DNA from: a virus
IMG/VR virus record: IMGVR_UViG_3300043420_000320
Location: 1-25,961 of that record
Length of the DNA: 25,961 bases
Reading direction: 5' to 3' (one strand)
Below are positions 6,685 through 12,938 of the stretch, piece by piece. Under the pieces are notes generated by a model. That model did no database searches. It was not told where the DNA came from and saw only the letters and a list, made by a program, of their open reading frames with translations. Numbering within the stretch: the first letter of the stretch is position 1; each line of letters opens with the position of its first letter. The position numbers and the translations under genes were made by a program.

Positions 6685-9179
6685 ACGAATAGAAACTCCA
6701 AGTTAACTTCTTTTTCTGTTTTCCATCCAATAACATCAAGAATAATCTTGAGTGGATCTAGGAATGATTTTTGAAACTGCAATTTGTAATCTACGTTCTT
6801 ACTAATATTAACTTCTTGTGGAAAATTAGAAATGAATGAGATAACATTTTCTCCAACAAGATTGGGTGTTTGTAGATAAACAAATTTAATCTTTTCTCCC
6901 TCTTGAATAAGAGGATACTTATAGGTTAGTTTGTGTTTCTTCAATTGAAAATTGTACAAGAGTGCTCCTCGTACATGGATTGGACAACTCTTCTTGTATA
7001 GCGTAACAGGGTCTTTCCATTTTGTCAACCCATTGACGCTACGGGGGAAGGCGATCTGCTCAGGTGTCATTTTAAAAAAGTCACTTTTAAACTGATCGAT
7101 AAACTCGATGAGATCACTTTCAGTTTTAGTCATGATGATCTTTAGTGCTTCCTTAATCTTAGTCCTACATGGTGCAGGAGTAGAAGATTTGACCGCTTCA
7201 ATACCCATCATTTTAAGTTTTGGTTCTGCATAGCGAACCCCTTCACTGTCCCATACATTTAGAATGTAGCGTTTCTTTGCAGTCCAGATACCCTTGTCAG
7301 CGATGTTCTCTCGCTTCATGCTCATCTTTTGATCATATGCCGAAACATACGTCGCCAGTTCCTGATATGAATGTTCAATAAAAGGTTCCAGTTTTTCTTG
7401 GCAGATCTTGTCCAGTATTGAAACAATTGCTGCTTTATCGCCAGACCGATTACTAAAGAATTTAGTAACAAGAGGTCCAAGGTTAAGATAGATACTGTCG
7501 GTATCGGATGCGATAACATAATCGACTTCCTCCGTTTGCAATAGGTTATTTAGGTAACCATTCATCTTATTCTCAATCCAACGGATAGAAACCTGACCAG
7601 AAAGAGTAATTGCTTCAGCATTTGCTAACTTATAATAACGAAAATACTGATTACCAATAGCACCATAAGCAGAATTGAGTTGAATCTTTCGTGCCATCTG
7701 AATGTTATTACAGCGGGCAATTTCTTTTACTAGTTCTGGATCAGGATTCTTTTCATACTCTTGCTTTGCTGCAAGCATCTTCTTTTTATAAACGGTACGT
7801 TCTTCATAAATCTTTTGCATCAACTTAGGAAGAAATCCTTGAGATGTGGTGTCATAGAATGCACCATTGGCACATACAGTTTTTCCAGATAGATTTGATA
7901 AATCTAATTCTTTATTAAGAATCCTATCTACTGTTGCAGATGGGTGTCTTTGTTCTTGCAGTGTCTCTGGAGAGATGTTGTACTGCATAATGAGATGAGG
8001 GTATAGGGAATTGAGGTCAAAACTGACCACCCATTCATACATCCCAGGAATAGGTTCTTTAACATAAGCACCAGCATACTTTGAATCCTTTTCATGGCGT
8101 TCATTTGGAGGAATAACAATGTTGTCTTTACTTAAATAATTGTAAATGATGCTGTCCCACATGCGTACTTGATAGTACACATCTTCAAAGTTAACCTTAG
8201 CATCATATGCCATAGTCAATGCCAATTCAATTAGTTTCATCTTGTCTTCCAAACGGTCAACAAGTTCTACGTCATGAATGTTATAGTCAACAAACTTTTG
8301 CCAGTTTTGTGTATAGAAATCCCTAAAGGTTTCAAACTCAGAGTGGTCTAGTTTTTGTTGACCCAGTTCCACACTTGCGATGTGGTCGAGACGATAGGAC
8401 TCTTGGTTAGTGTAAGTAAACTTCTGATAAAGATCCAGGTAGTCAAGAACGCTAACACCAATGACATCATAATAAATATGATTCCGTCCTTTGATTTCGA
8501 CTTCTCTTTCATTTACTTTATTCCATGGTGAAAGTGACCTCATGTACTTGGTAGAAAGTACCCGATCTATTCGTCGGCAAATATAGGGAACGTCAAACAA
8601 TTTAACATTCCAACCAGTCAAAACATCTGGAGTATTCTTTGCCCACCATGCAAGAAAATCTTTGAACATGTCATCTTCTTTCCAGAAAACTCGATACTCA
8701 ACATCATTTCTTGTATTTGTATACTCACGAGTACCCCAAACAATCAACTTCTTTGTAGTGAAATCTTTAATGGTAAGGCACAAGATCTCTTCTGAAGTAT
8801 CTGCAATATTAGGAAACCCATTTTCAGATGAGGTTTCAATGTCAAGCGTGTAGATCTTTAGTTGAGATGTATCGTACTTAATCTCCTCTTCAGGAAATTT
8901 AGTGCTGATATATTGATAGAGAAATTTATCGTTTCCATAAATTTTAAAATTCTCTACCTCTTTATACTTGTCAATAAATTCTCTTGCATCCTTAACACTG
9001 CTAAATTTAATTTCTTGAGCATAACTACCATCTAAAGTTTTATACTCAGTTTTGGTGTTTGTTGGTGCAAAAAGAACTGGGGAAAAGACCTCTTGGTACT
9101 GAACACGTTCGCCGTTTTCGTAACCAATATAAAAGATCTTATCCCCAGAAAGGAAAACATTACTGTAAAAGTTCTTCAT
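6681..9179 (-). CDS. 43: Family B DNA polymerase, T4 gp43 type
   Basis: The start is set at ATG 9179, giving 832 aa beginning MKNFYSNVFLSGDKIFY. The open frame extends to 9320, but that part only reads through the neighbouring Sm-like gene. The 3'-5' exonuclease motifs are D113-x-E115 (YTLDIETSS), D196 (GWNVKLFDVPY) and Y..D303 (YNIHD). Polymerase motif A is D388-LNSLYP, motif B KIQLNSAYG (from 498), and motif C D559-T-D561-S. All catalytic residues are present. The C-terminus ends in a short hydrophobic LEFLFV, in the position of the clamp-binding tail. The gene overlaps its upstream Sm-like neighbour by 20 bases. In T4 RegA lies next to gene 43; here RegA is about 5.8 kb upstream and Sm-like genes occupy that place. 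Confidence 0.97.
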   Translation of the reverse strand: MKNFYSNVFLSGDKIFYIGYENGERVQYQEVFSPVLFAPTNTKTEYKTLDGSYAQEIKFSSVKDAREFIDKYKEVENFKIYGNDKFLYQYISTKFPEEEIKYDTSQLKIYTLDIETSSENGFPNIADTSEEILCLTIKDFTTKKLIVWGTREYTNTRNDVEYRVFWKEDDMFKDFLAWWAKNTPDVLTGWNVKLFDVPYICRRIDRVLSTKYMRSLSPWNKVNEREVEIKGRNHIYYDVIGVSVLDYLDLYQKFTYTNQESYRLDHIASVELGQQKLDHSEFETFRDFYTQNWQKFVDYNIHDVELVDRLEDKMKLIELALTMAYDAKVNFEDVYYQVRMWDSIIYNYLSKDNIVIPPNERHEKDSKYAGAYVKEPIPGMYEWVVSFDLNSLYPHLIMQYNISPETLQEQRHPSATVDRILNKELDLSNLSGKTVCANGAFYDTTSQGFLPKLMQKIYEERTVYKKKMLAAKQEYEKNPDPELVKEIARCNNIQMARKIQLNSAYGAIGNQYFRYYKLANAEAITLSGQVSIRWIENKMNGYLNNLLQTEEVDYVIASDTDSIYLNLGPLVTKFFSNRSGDKAAIVSILDKICQEKLEPFIEHSYQELATYVSAYDQKMSMKRENIADKGIWTAKKRYILNVWDSEGVRYAEPKLKMMGIEAVKSSTPAPCRTKIKEALKIIMTKTESDLIEFIDQFKSDFFKMTPEQIAFPRSVNGLTKWKDPVTLYKKSCPIHVRGALLYNFQLKKHKLTYKYPLIQEGEKIKFVYLQTPNLVGENVISFISNFPQEVNISKNVDYKLQFQKSFLDPLKIILDVIGWKTEKEVNLEFLFV

Positions 9180-9429
9180 CAATGTCATCTTTTGGAACGG
9201 ACTGCTGATACTTGGCAAGAATGTCTGGGTCTGGGTCCAGTACTGTAGCAAGAATGTCCGAATAAAGCAAGATGTTCCTCTGCCCTGCATAGCGAGGGAA
9301 CCTATGGAGAGTTCCGTCAATGATTTCCATTGGGTCTGAAAGGAACACAGAAGGTTCCATCTCCATTTCAGTTATGTAAGAGATTACATATTGCCCTGTC
9401 TTAAGCAGGATCAGTTTGATTGATTCCAT
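9160..9429 (-). CDS. Sm-like (LSm/Hfq-fold) protein, copy 1
   Basis: An 89-aa protein starting at ATG 9429 (the longer frame would need TTG 9444). It begins MESIKLILLKTGQYVISYI, matching the first strands of the other two copies (VKVILLKSGEDVIS and IKVVKLKSGEDIVA), then has a DP-containing turn and ends with ILLYSDILATVLDPDPDIL, which corresponds to the DWVV...P segment of its paralogues. The short beta-rich pattern fits an Sm fold. From memory, an Sm-like protein of putative cyanophage origin has been solved structurally from marine metagenomic DNA; I could not check that it is this family. It overlaps copy 2 by 29 bases and gp43 by 20, directly ahead of the polymerase gene. RNA binding is inference. 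Confidence 0.78.
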   Translation of the reverse strand: MESIKLILLKTGQYVISYITEMEMEPSVFLSDPMEIIDGTLHRFPRYAGQRNILLYSDILATVLDPDPDILAKYQQSVPKDDIDEELLQ

Positions 9430-9769
9430 CTTCTTCAATCTCAATGTTGTGCTTACTGCAATAATCCTTCATGATATTATCATGAGGATCATAAATTGTA
9501 ACTACCCAATCTGCGGGAATAACAAACTCTCTTTGCTTTGAAAGAGGTGCCCAATGAGTATATGCAACTTGAAATTTAATCTTAGGTGTTTTTGCAGTAT
9601 CGCCATCAGCGACAATCTCATCAACTTCTTCTTCGGTTGTCTGCAATTGCATTACATAAGGATTCTTTAGAAAGTATGCAACGATACCTTCATTTGATTT
9701 ATCGAGAATTTCTTGTGCGTCAGAAATTACATCTTCACCAGATTTCAATAAAATAACTTTAACGGTCAT
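9401..9769 (-). CDS. Sm-like (LSm/Hfq-fold) protein, copy 2
   Basis: A 122-aa protein with strand-turn-strand start VKVILLKSGEDVISDAQEI, a central YFLKNPYVMQ element, an acidic insertion around residues 45-60 and then YTHWAPLSKQREFVIPADWVVTIYDP. The last part aligns by eye with WQPLTHDEEIAVNPDWVVSIVEP of copy 3, so the two are clear paralogues. The tail is acidic. The ATG overlaps the nucleotidyltransferase stop by ATGA, and the end overlaps copy 1. Its family fold would suggest a ring-forming RNA-binding protein, possibly assembling with the other copies, but no function is known to me. Confidence 0.8.
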   Translation of the reverse strand: MTVKVILLKSGEDVISDAQEILDKSNEGIVAYFLKNPYVMQLQTTEEEVDEIVADGDTAKTPKIKFQVAYTHWAPLSKQREFVIPADWVVTIYDPHDNIMKDYCSKHNIEIEEDGINQTDPA

Positions 9770-10473
9770 AGTGATAACTTACGATCTTCGATGTCTCTAA
9801 TGTGTTTTGAAAGTTTATCAAGGTATCCACGATTGCGTAACTCTTTGAACACTAAGTTCTCAAGTGCAAACTCTCCACCTTGTTGAATAGCAGATGCTCG
9901 CATGTCTCTGATCCTGTCTTTCAGTTTTCGGAGAACTGCTGGATCATCTGCTTGATTTTCGATCAGGTCGTCAATCTTTTCCATCATATCATGAACCTTC
10001 TTAAAAAGCAAGGGGTCTGTCAGATCCACCTGCTGCTTCTGAGGTTCCTTAATCCACTTGCCATTGAGGAGTGAATACACTCCCTGACCTGCTGGAAGTG
10101 GATCATTGATGTCCTGTGCATAAAGTTCTACAGGATGGGCATAGATCTTAATGTCATGCATCAATGCCCACAGTTGTTTCTTATCCCTCAGGTAATCATC
10201 TAACAGTTCAGGACAGTTAGCAATCTGAGTTTTATCTACAACCAAATGCAAATCCAAATCAGAGAATCTTGTGTAATTAAAGTTGGCATTACCACCAACT
10301 AGAATAATATCTCTGATTGATTCCTGAGGAATCTTTGCAAACTCTGCCCACTTATATCCAATCTCAAGAAGTTTAGATGCAACTTCCTGTCTAAGTTCAA
10401 ACCCTTCCCAAAATTTAAGGTTGAGTTTGTCATGATACATCAGGGTTAACCTGAGTTCTTGAAACGATTTCAC
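9766..10473 (-). CDS. Nucleotidyltransferase (DNA polymerase beta superfamily type)
   Basis: The likely start is GTG 10473, giving 235 aa beginning with an SFQEL segment typical of phage proteins of this kind. The open frame reaches 10635, but that section overlaps the Sm-like gene and crosses its tandem stops region; ATG 10440 is the other candidate. The catalytic pattern is G60-G61-N...S71-D72-L-D74-LHLVVD, the GG/S..DxD signature of minimal nucleotidyltransferases, which transfer NMP to RNA, protein or small molecules. A charged helical C-terminal region (MMEKIDDLIEN, KDRIRDMRASA) follows. The substrate is unknown. It sits between two Sm-like paralogues, a context suggesting RNA as a substrate. 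A late promoter element lies 27 bases ahead of the GTG; no good ribosome site is visible. Confidence 0.82.
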   Translation of the reverse strand: MKSFQELRLTLMYHDKLNLKFWEGFELRQEVASKLLEIGYKWAEFAKIPQESIRDIILVGGNANFNYTRFSDLDLHLVVDKTQIANCPELLDDYLRDKKQLWALMHDIKIYAHPVELYAQDINDPLPAGQGVYSLLNGKWIKEPQKQQVDLTDPLLFKKVHDMMEKIDDLIENQADDPAVLRKLKDRIRDMRASAIQQGGEFALENLVFKELRNRGYLDKLSKHIRDIEDRKLSL

Positions 10474-10498
10474 AGACGCTAAATGAGATTTATTATTA

Positions 10499-10879
10499 TT
10501 ATTTATTATCCACGATTTTAATATTCGCTTCAGTAGCAACGTCTGCTCCGAATGTTGCCTTTGCTTCTTCGATTGGTTTGAGGGTTTGTCCATATGCCTC
10601 CATGACAGACATAATAGGTTCAACAATAGATACAACCCAATCAGGATTCACTGCAATTTCTTCATCGTGAGTGAGTGGTTGCCACGTTTCCAAAAGAATT
10701 CTACCAGTGTATTGCTGGTTTCTCCCTTCAGTTCCAGGAACAACTTCCTTTTCAATAAAAATTTTATATGGTCTATGAAAAACAAATGCCTGCCTGACAC
10801 CAGTTTCTTTATGTTGCACCTCAGATACATCCGCAACAATATCCTCACCAGATTTTAATTTAACAACTTTGATTCCCAT
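10499..10879 (-). CDS. Sm-like (LSm/Hfq-fold) protein, copy 3
   Basis: A 126-aa protein with the same plan as copies 1 and 2: IKVVKLKSGEDIVADVSEV, then FVFHRPYKIFIEKE, then WQPLTHDEEIAVNPDWVVSIVEP, with an acidic/alanine-rich tail. It is the first gene after the perfect sigma70 promoter at 10901-10929, so it should be among the first early products of this operon. The leader would be only about 15 bases with no Shine-Dalgarno. It ends in four consecutive TAA codons. Reading through the operon, the order is Sm3, nucleotidyltransferase, Sm2, Sm1, gp43. Function as RNA-binding regulator is inferred from fold resemblance only. Confidence 0.8.
   Translation of the reverse strand: MGIKVVKLKSGEDIVADVSEVQHKETGVRQAFVFHRPYKIFIEKEVVPGTEGRNQQYTGRILLETWQPLTHDEEIAVNPDWVVSIVEPIMSVMEAYGQTLKPIEEAKATFGADVATEANIKIVDNK
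10500..10507 (-). promoter_or_regulatory. Late promoter element at tandem stop codons
   Basis: The minus strand reads AATAAATA, a variant of the late element. The first of four consecutive TAA stops ending the Sm-like gene (10490-10501) lies partly within it. It is 27 bases before the proposed GTG start of the nucleotidyltransferase. The sequence is low-complexity, so chance is possible. Confidence 0.4.
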
Positions 10880-10900
10880 AATAGTATAATAAGAATTTAC

Positions 10901-10929
10901 ATTATAAGGGAGTCCTTGGTCTTTGTCAA
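10901..10929 (-). promoter_or_regulatory. Perfect-consensus sigma70 (early) promoter
   Basis: On the minus strand the -35 is TTGACA (10929-10924) and the -10 is TATAAT (10906-10901), both exact, separated by 17 bases, the optimal spacing. It points at the Sm-like/nucleotidyltransferase/gp43/uvsX/gp41 run and should be read by host RNA polymerase early in infection. The start of RNA would be about 10894, leaving a very short leader before ATG 10879. Confidence 0.88.
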
Positions 10930-10937
10930 GGACTCCC
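10908..10937. repeat. Perfect 11-bp inverted repeat overlapping the early promoter
   Basis: GGGAGTCCTTG and CAAGGACTCCC form a perfect stem with an eight-base loop. The palindrome covers the -35 element and most of the -10/-35 spacer. It lacks a T-tract on either strand, so it is a poor intrinsic terminator. It could be an operator for a dimeric regulator, or a stem-loop in late RNA started at 10962-10969. Confidence 0.8.
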
Positions 10938-10961
10938 AGCGCCGACGATATTTGGCGTAAC

Positions 10962-10969
10962 TATTTATA
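10962..10969 (-). promoter_or_regulatory. Late promoter containing the hsp20 stop codon
   Basis: An exact TATAAATA on the minus strand whose TAA is the hsp20 stop (10965-10967). Transcripts would run through the palindrome into the Sm-like genes, giving that operon a late as well as an early promoter. Confidence 0.6.
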
Positions 10970-11393
10970 GATAATCTTTACGAGCATGATGCTCTGGAAC
11001 TACTTTTCCGAGGACGATTCTAAGGAGTCCATCTTCAAAGGTAACTTCTCGTACCTCTGTGTCGTCGGATAAAGTCCACGCTCGTTTAAAACTTCTGCTA
11101 GCCACGCCCTTGTGGATAAACGTCCTGTCCGAATCTGTGTTTGATTTTTCACCCTCGACAAAAAGTTTTCCATACTCCGTGTACGCATGTACTTCCTCCT
11201 TTTTAAATCCTGCTAATGCAATTTCTAAATGAGATTCTACATTATTTACTTGAACAAGATTGTATGGGGGATAGTTTGTTTGTGTTTCAACATTAAATAG
11301 ACGATCAAAATATTCATCCATTCCAATACTATTGCGTGTGATCCTTTCCATCAAAGTAGGAAGATCTGCAGCACTGTACCTAGTGAGATTCAT
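10965..11393 (-). CDS. hsp20: Hsp20-family small heat shock protein
   Basis: The start at ATG 11393 is fixed by an AAAGGAG ribosome site; the longer frame to 11444 is not needed. The 142-aa protein has an N-terminal arm (MNLTRYSAADLPTLMERI), then an alpha-crystallin domain from about residue 40: YNLVQVNNVESHLEIALAGF, ...GKLFVEGEK, and a C-terminal strand FEDGLLRIVLGKVVPE. The family forms oligomers that hold unfolding proteins; in cyanophages it is a common auxiliary gene, thought to protect phage or host proteins. The tail ends HHARKDYL without the usual IxI motif. The gene is preceded by a terminator and a weak promoter and followed by late and early promoters, so it forms its own transcription unit. 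Confidence 0.94.
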   Translation of the reverse strand: MNLTRYSAADLPTLMERITRNSIGMDEYFDRLFNVETQTNYPPYNLVQVNNVESHLEIALAGFKKEEVHAYTEYGKLFVEGEKSNTDSDRTFIHKGVASRSFKRAWTLSDDTEVREVTFEDGLLRIVLGKVVPEHHARKDYL

Positions 11394-11453
11394 TATTGTA
11401 GCTCCTTTAAAAGCGAGTTTGTGTTTTGAGGACCCATATGGCATCCAATACTA

Positions 11454-11459
11454 ATTATA
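11454..11459 (-). promoter_or_regulatory. Possible sigma70 -10 element for hsp20
   Basis: TATAAT on the minus strand, 61 bases before the hsp20 ATG and just downstream of the terminator, in TTGTATAATTAG. No matching -35 is visible at 17 bases (GCTCCT), so it may be weak or need an activator. Confidence 0.4.
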
Positions 11460-11468
11460 CAAGAAACG

Positions 11469-11504
11469 AAAAAAAGAGGAGCGGTAAAAACCGAACCTCT
11501 TTTT
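11469..11504 (-). terminator. Strong intrinsic terminator (T-rich on both strands)
   Basis: AAAAAGAGG pairs with CCTCTTTTT, and an inner CGGT/ACCG stem caps the structure with an AAAA loop. The minus-strand exit has seven T, the plus-strand exit five. In the minus direction it ends the RNA started from the late promoter at 11550-11557, before hsp20. Confidence 0.82.
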
Positions 11505-11543
11505 AGGGTGTTCCGACTTTTGTAGAGACCGCACGAAAGGTCT
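11471..11543 (-). ncRNA. Candidate small non-coding RNA, two hairpins
   Basis: A minus-strand RNA started from the late element at 11550-11557 would begin near 11543 and end in the terminator at 11469-11504, giving about 73 bases. It would contain a first hairpin (GAGACC/GGTCTC with an eight-base loop TTTCGTGC, at 11525-11544), a single-stranded linker about 20 bases long, and the terminator hairpin. No open reading frame of note is visible. The layout resembles trans-acting small RNAs. The alternative is an attenuated 5' leader of hsp20. No homologue is known to me. Confidence 0.4.
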
Positions 11544-11549
11544 CGTTAC

Positions 11550-11557
11550 TATTTATA
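11550..11557 (-). promoter_or_regulatory. Late promoter divergent from the plus-strand operon
   Basis: An exact TATAAATA on the minus strand, 43 bases upstream of the plus-strand gene at 11600 and pointing away from it. Its transcript meets the terminator at 11469-11504 within about 75 bases. Confidence 0.6.
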
Positions 11558-11566
11558 CTTAAAATA

Positions 11567-11574
11567 CTAAATAA
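11567..11574 (+). promoter_or_regulatory. Possible late promoter for the plus-strand operon
   Basis: The plus strand reads CTAAATAA, differing from TATAAATA at the first, second and last positions, 26 bases before ATG 11600. It is the best late-like element ahead of this operon, but a weak match. Confidence 0.35.
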
Positions 11575-11599
11575 TACGGTCTTATTCCATACAAGAAAA

Positions 11600-12061
11600 A
11601 TGAAAAGATTACTTTTAATCTCTTCGTTATTCTTTGCTATTCCAGTTAATGCTGCTGAAATTACATCAAGAATTACTGATTCTGTTCAATTGAAAGTTGA
11701 TGGTGCTGCTGTTCAATCTACCCGAATTGGTGCTTCTTACTCCGTTTCTGGAACTAACATCCAATCCTCATCCTTTGGTGGTGTAGGTGGTGCTGGAACC
11801 TACGATATCAATACTGCTGGTCAAGCATTCTCATTCAGTGAGAGTTTCAACGCTGCTGATACGCCTGTAACTTCACAGACAGTTACTAATGGCGTTATCG
11901 GAACTCCAAATCTTTATGGAGATAGCGTAACTCAAACTGGTGGTGATAAGGGAACTCTTGCTGGTACTCTATCAACAACTGGTGTTCCTACCGTTACTGC
12001 TGGTGGTGCTGGCACTACTGCTACAGGACAAAGAACCATCGAATTGAGTGTGTTCAAGTGA
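11600..12061 (+). CDS. Exported protein of unknown function, Gly/Thr/Ser-rich (153 aa)
   Basis: The N-terminus is a Sec signal peptide: MKR, a hydrophobic core LLLISSLFFAIPV, and a NAA cleavage region after about residue 19. The mature part is Gly/Thr/Ser/Val-rich and looks like beta sheet, with no Cys. A segment ASYSVSGTNIQSS ... YDINTAGQAFSFSESF resembles a segment of the next protein, so the two are probably duplicates. It is the first gene of the only plus-strand operon, and its last bases overlap the next gene (GTGA). An exported phage protein could act in the periplasm or outer envelope, or be a virion component processed by the host. I do not recognise the function. Confidence 0.82.
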   Translation: MKRLLLISSLFFAIPVNAAEITSRITDSVQLKVDGAAVQSTRIGASYSVSGTNIQSSSFGGVGGAGTYDINTAGQAFSFSESFNAADTPVTSQTVTNGVIGTPNLYGDSVTQTGGDKGTLAGTLSTTGVPTVTAGGAGTTATGQRTIELSVFK

Positions 12062-12417
12062 AATATCTCCTAGCAGGTTTGATCCTGCTAGGGACTTCTT
12101 CACCTGCCCTAGCAGAAAGTGTTGTGCCTAATTTTACTAGAGGCACAATCAACGCTACAACAGAATCAACTACAAAAATTATAGAAACTATTCGCCAAGT
12201 TGAATATACAACTGGAGAATCTTATACTGTAACTGGAACTAATATTAACATTCCTGGAAATCCTCAACGTGGTGCCAACTATAGCATCATGACTCAAGGT
12301 GCTCCATTCCAGTTCAGTGAAACATACCTTGGACCTGGCGTGGCAAAAGAAACATGGATAGATCGATCAACAGAAACTCAATCAACCACTACATCAATCT
12401 CTGTCTTTACGCAGTGA
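12058..12417 (+). CDS. Exported protein of unknown function, paralogue of the preceding one (119 aa)
   Basis: The start is GTG 12058, overlapping the previous stop as GTGA, which implies coupled translation. A clear signal peptide is present: MKYLLAGLILLGTSSPALA then ES, with an ALA cleavage site at residue 19. The mature protein is Thr/Ser/Asn-rich. GESYTVTGTNINIPG and YSIMTQGAPFQFSETY match the preceding protein by eye. No Cys or catalytic motif is seen. The GTG start and identical overlap style suggest fixed stoichiometry with its neighbour. Likely secreted across the inner membrane; role unknown. Confidence 0.82.
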   Translation: MKYLLAGLILLGTSSPALAESVVPNFTRGTINATTESTTKIIETIRQVEYTTGESYTVTGTNINIPGNPQRGANYSIMTQGAPFQFSETYLGPGVAKETWIDRSTETQSTTTSISVFTQ

Positions 12418-12938
12418 TTAGTTGTGGGACATTACCAGTTTACTCGCAAAGTACTCCCGCTCCTTCTAATACTAACATTGCTGGTCCTAGCGCCTCTGCC
12501 ACTGGCAACGTTACTAATCAAGCAGTACAAGTATTACAAGGTCCATACGCACTTAATACCTACGGAGGAGGGGTTAGTTGTCAGGGGGCGACGTTTAGCG
12601 TATCCCCCTTCGCATTAGGAAGTAACAACAGTAGTGAAGATCCAGAAACATTTACGTCCCGTAATGGAAACTATGGTATCTCTGCAGGTATCAATATTCC
12701 ACTAGATACTACATTAATGGAATTGTGCAAAAGAAGAGCAGAGACAGAAATCGAAAGACAGAAGGCAGAAGCAGACAAGGCAAGATTGGATTTCGAATTG
12801 GTTAGATTATTAAAGTGTGGTGAAGCAATCAAATCTGGTATCTCATTCCACCCAGATAGTCCTTACTACAAAATCTGTGCTGACGTAGTTGTCAAATATC
12901 CAAACGTAAAGGATGTTGTAAATGGATCCAATCGATAA
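12354..12938 (+). CDS. Exported protein with coiled C-terminal region
   Basis: Two starts are possible. ATG 12354 gives 194 aa and keeps a hydrophobic stretch INLCLYAVISCGTLPVYSQ that looks like a signal peptide, even with a lipobox-like VISC. GTG 12414 overlaps the previous stop as GTGA, like the junction before it, but leaves no full signal. The mature region holds NQAVQVLQGPYALNTYGGG and a Cys-containing SCQGATFSVSPF, then a helical, strongly charged stretch LCKRRAETEIERQKAEADKA (around 125-145), and ends with two more Cys. Four Cys suggest disulfides in the periplasm. The end overlaps the next gene by 17 bases. Function unknown; gene confident, start not. Confidence 0.75.
   Translation: MDRSINRNSINHYINLCLYAVISCGTLPVYSQSTPAPSNTNIAGPSASATGNVTNQAVQVLQGPYALNTYGGGVSCQGATFSVSPFALGSNNSSEDPETFTSRNGNYGISAGINIPLDTTLMELCKRRAETEIERQKAEADKARLDFELVRLLKCGEAIKSGISFHPDSPYYKICADVVVKYPNVKDVVNGSNR

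Noticed and set aside
9180-9320. Open extension of the gp43 frame by 47 codons
   Set aside because: It lies wholly inside the Sm-like gene in another frame and does not resemble a polymerase N-terminus; MKNFYSNVFLSG at 9179 does.
10474-10635. Long N-terminal extension of the nucleotidyltransferase
   Set aside because: It mostly duplicates the Sm-like gene in another frame; the SFQEL start after 10473 resembles phage homologues.
10908-10937. Palindrome as an intrinsic terminator of hsp20
   Set aside because: No T-tract follows on either strand; the exit on the minus strand is TTATAATG, which is the -10 element.
11394-11444. 17-codon extension of Hsp20
   Set aside because: ATG 11393 has AAAGGAG at proper distance; the extension has no ribosome site and lies over the likely leader.
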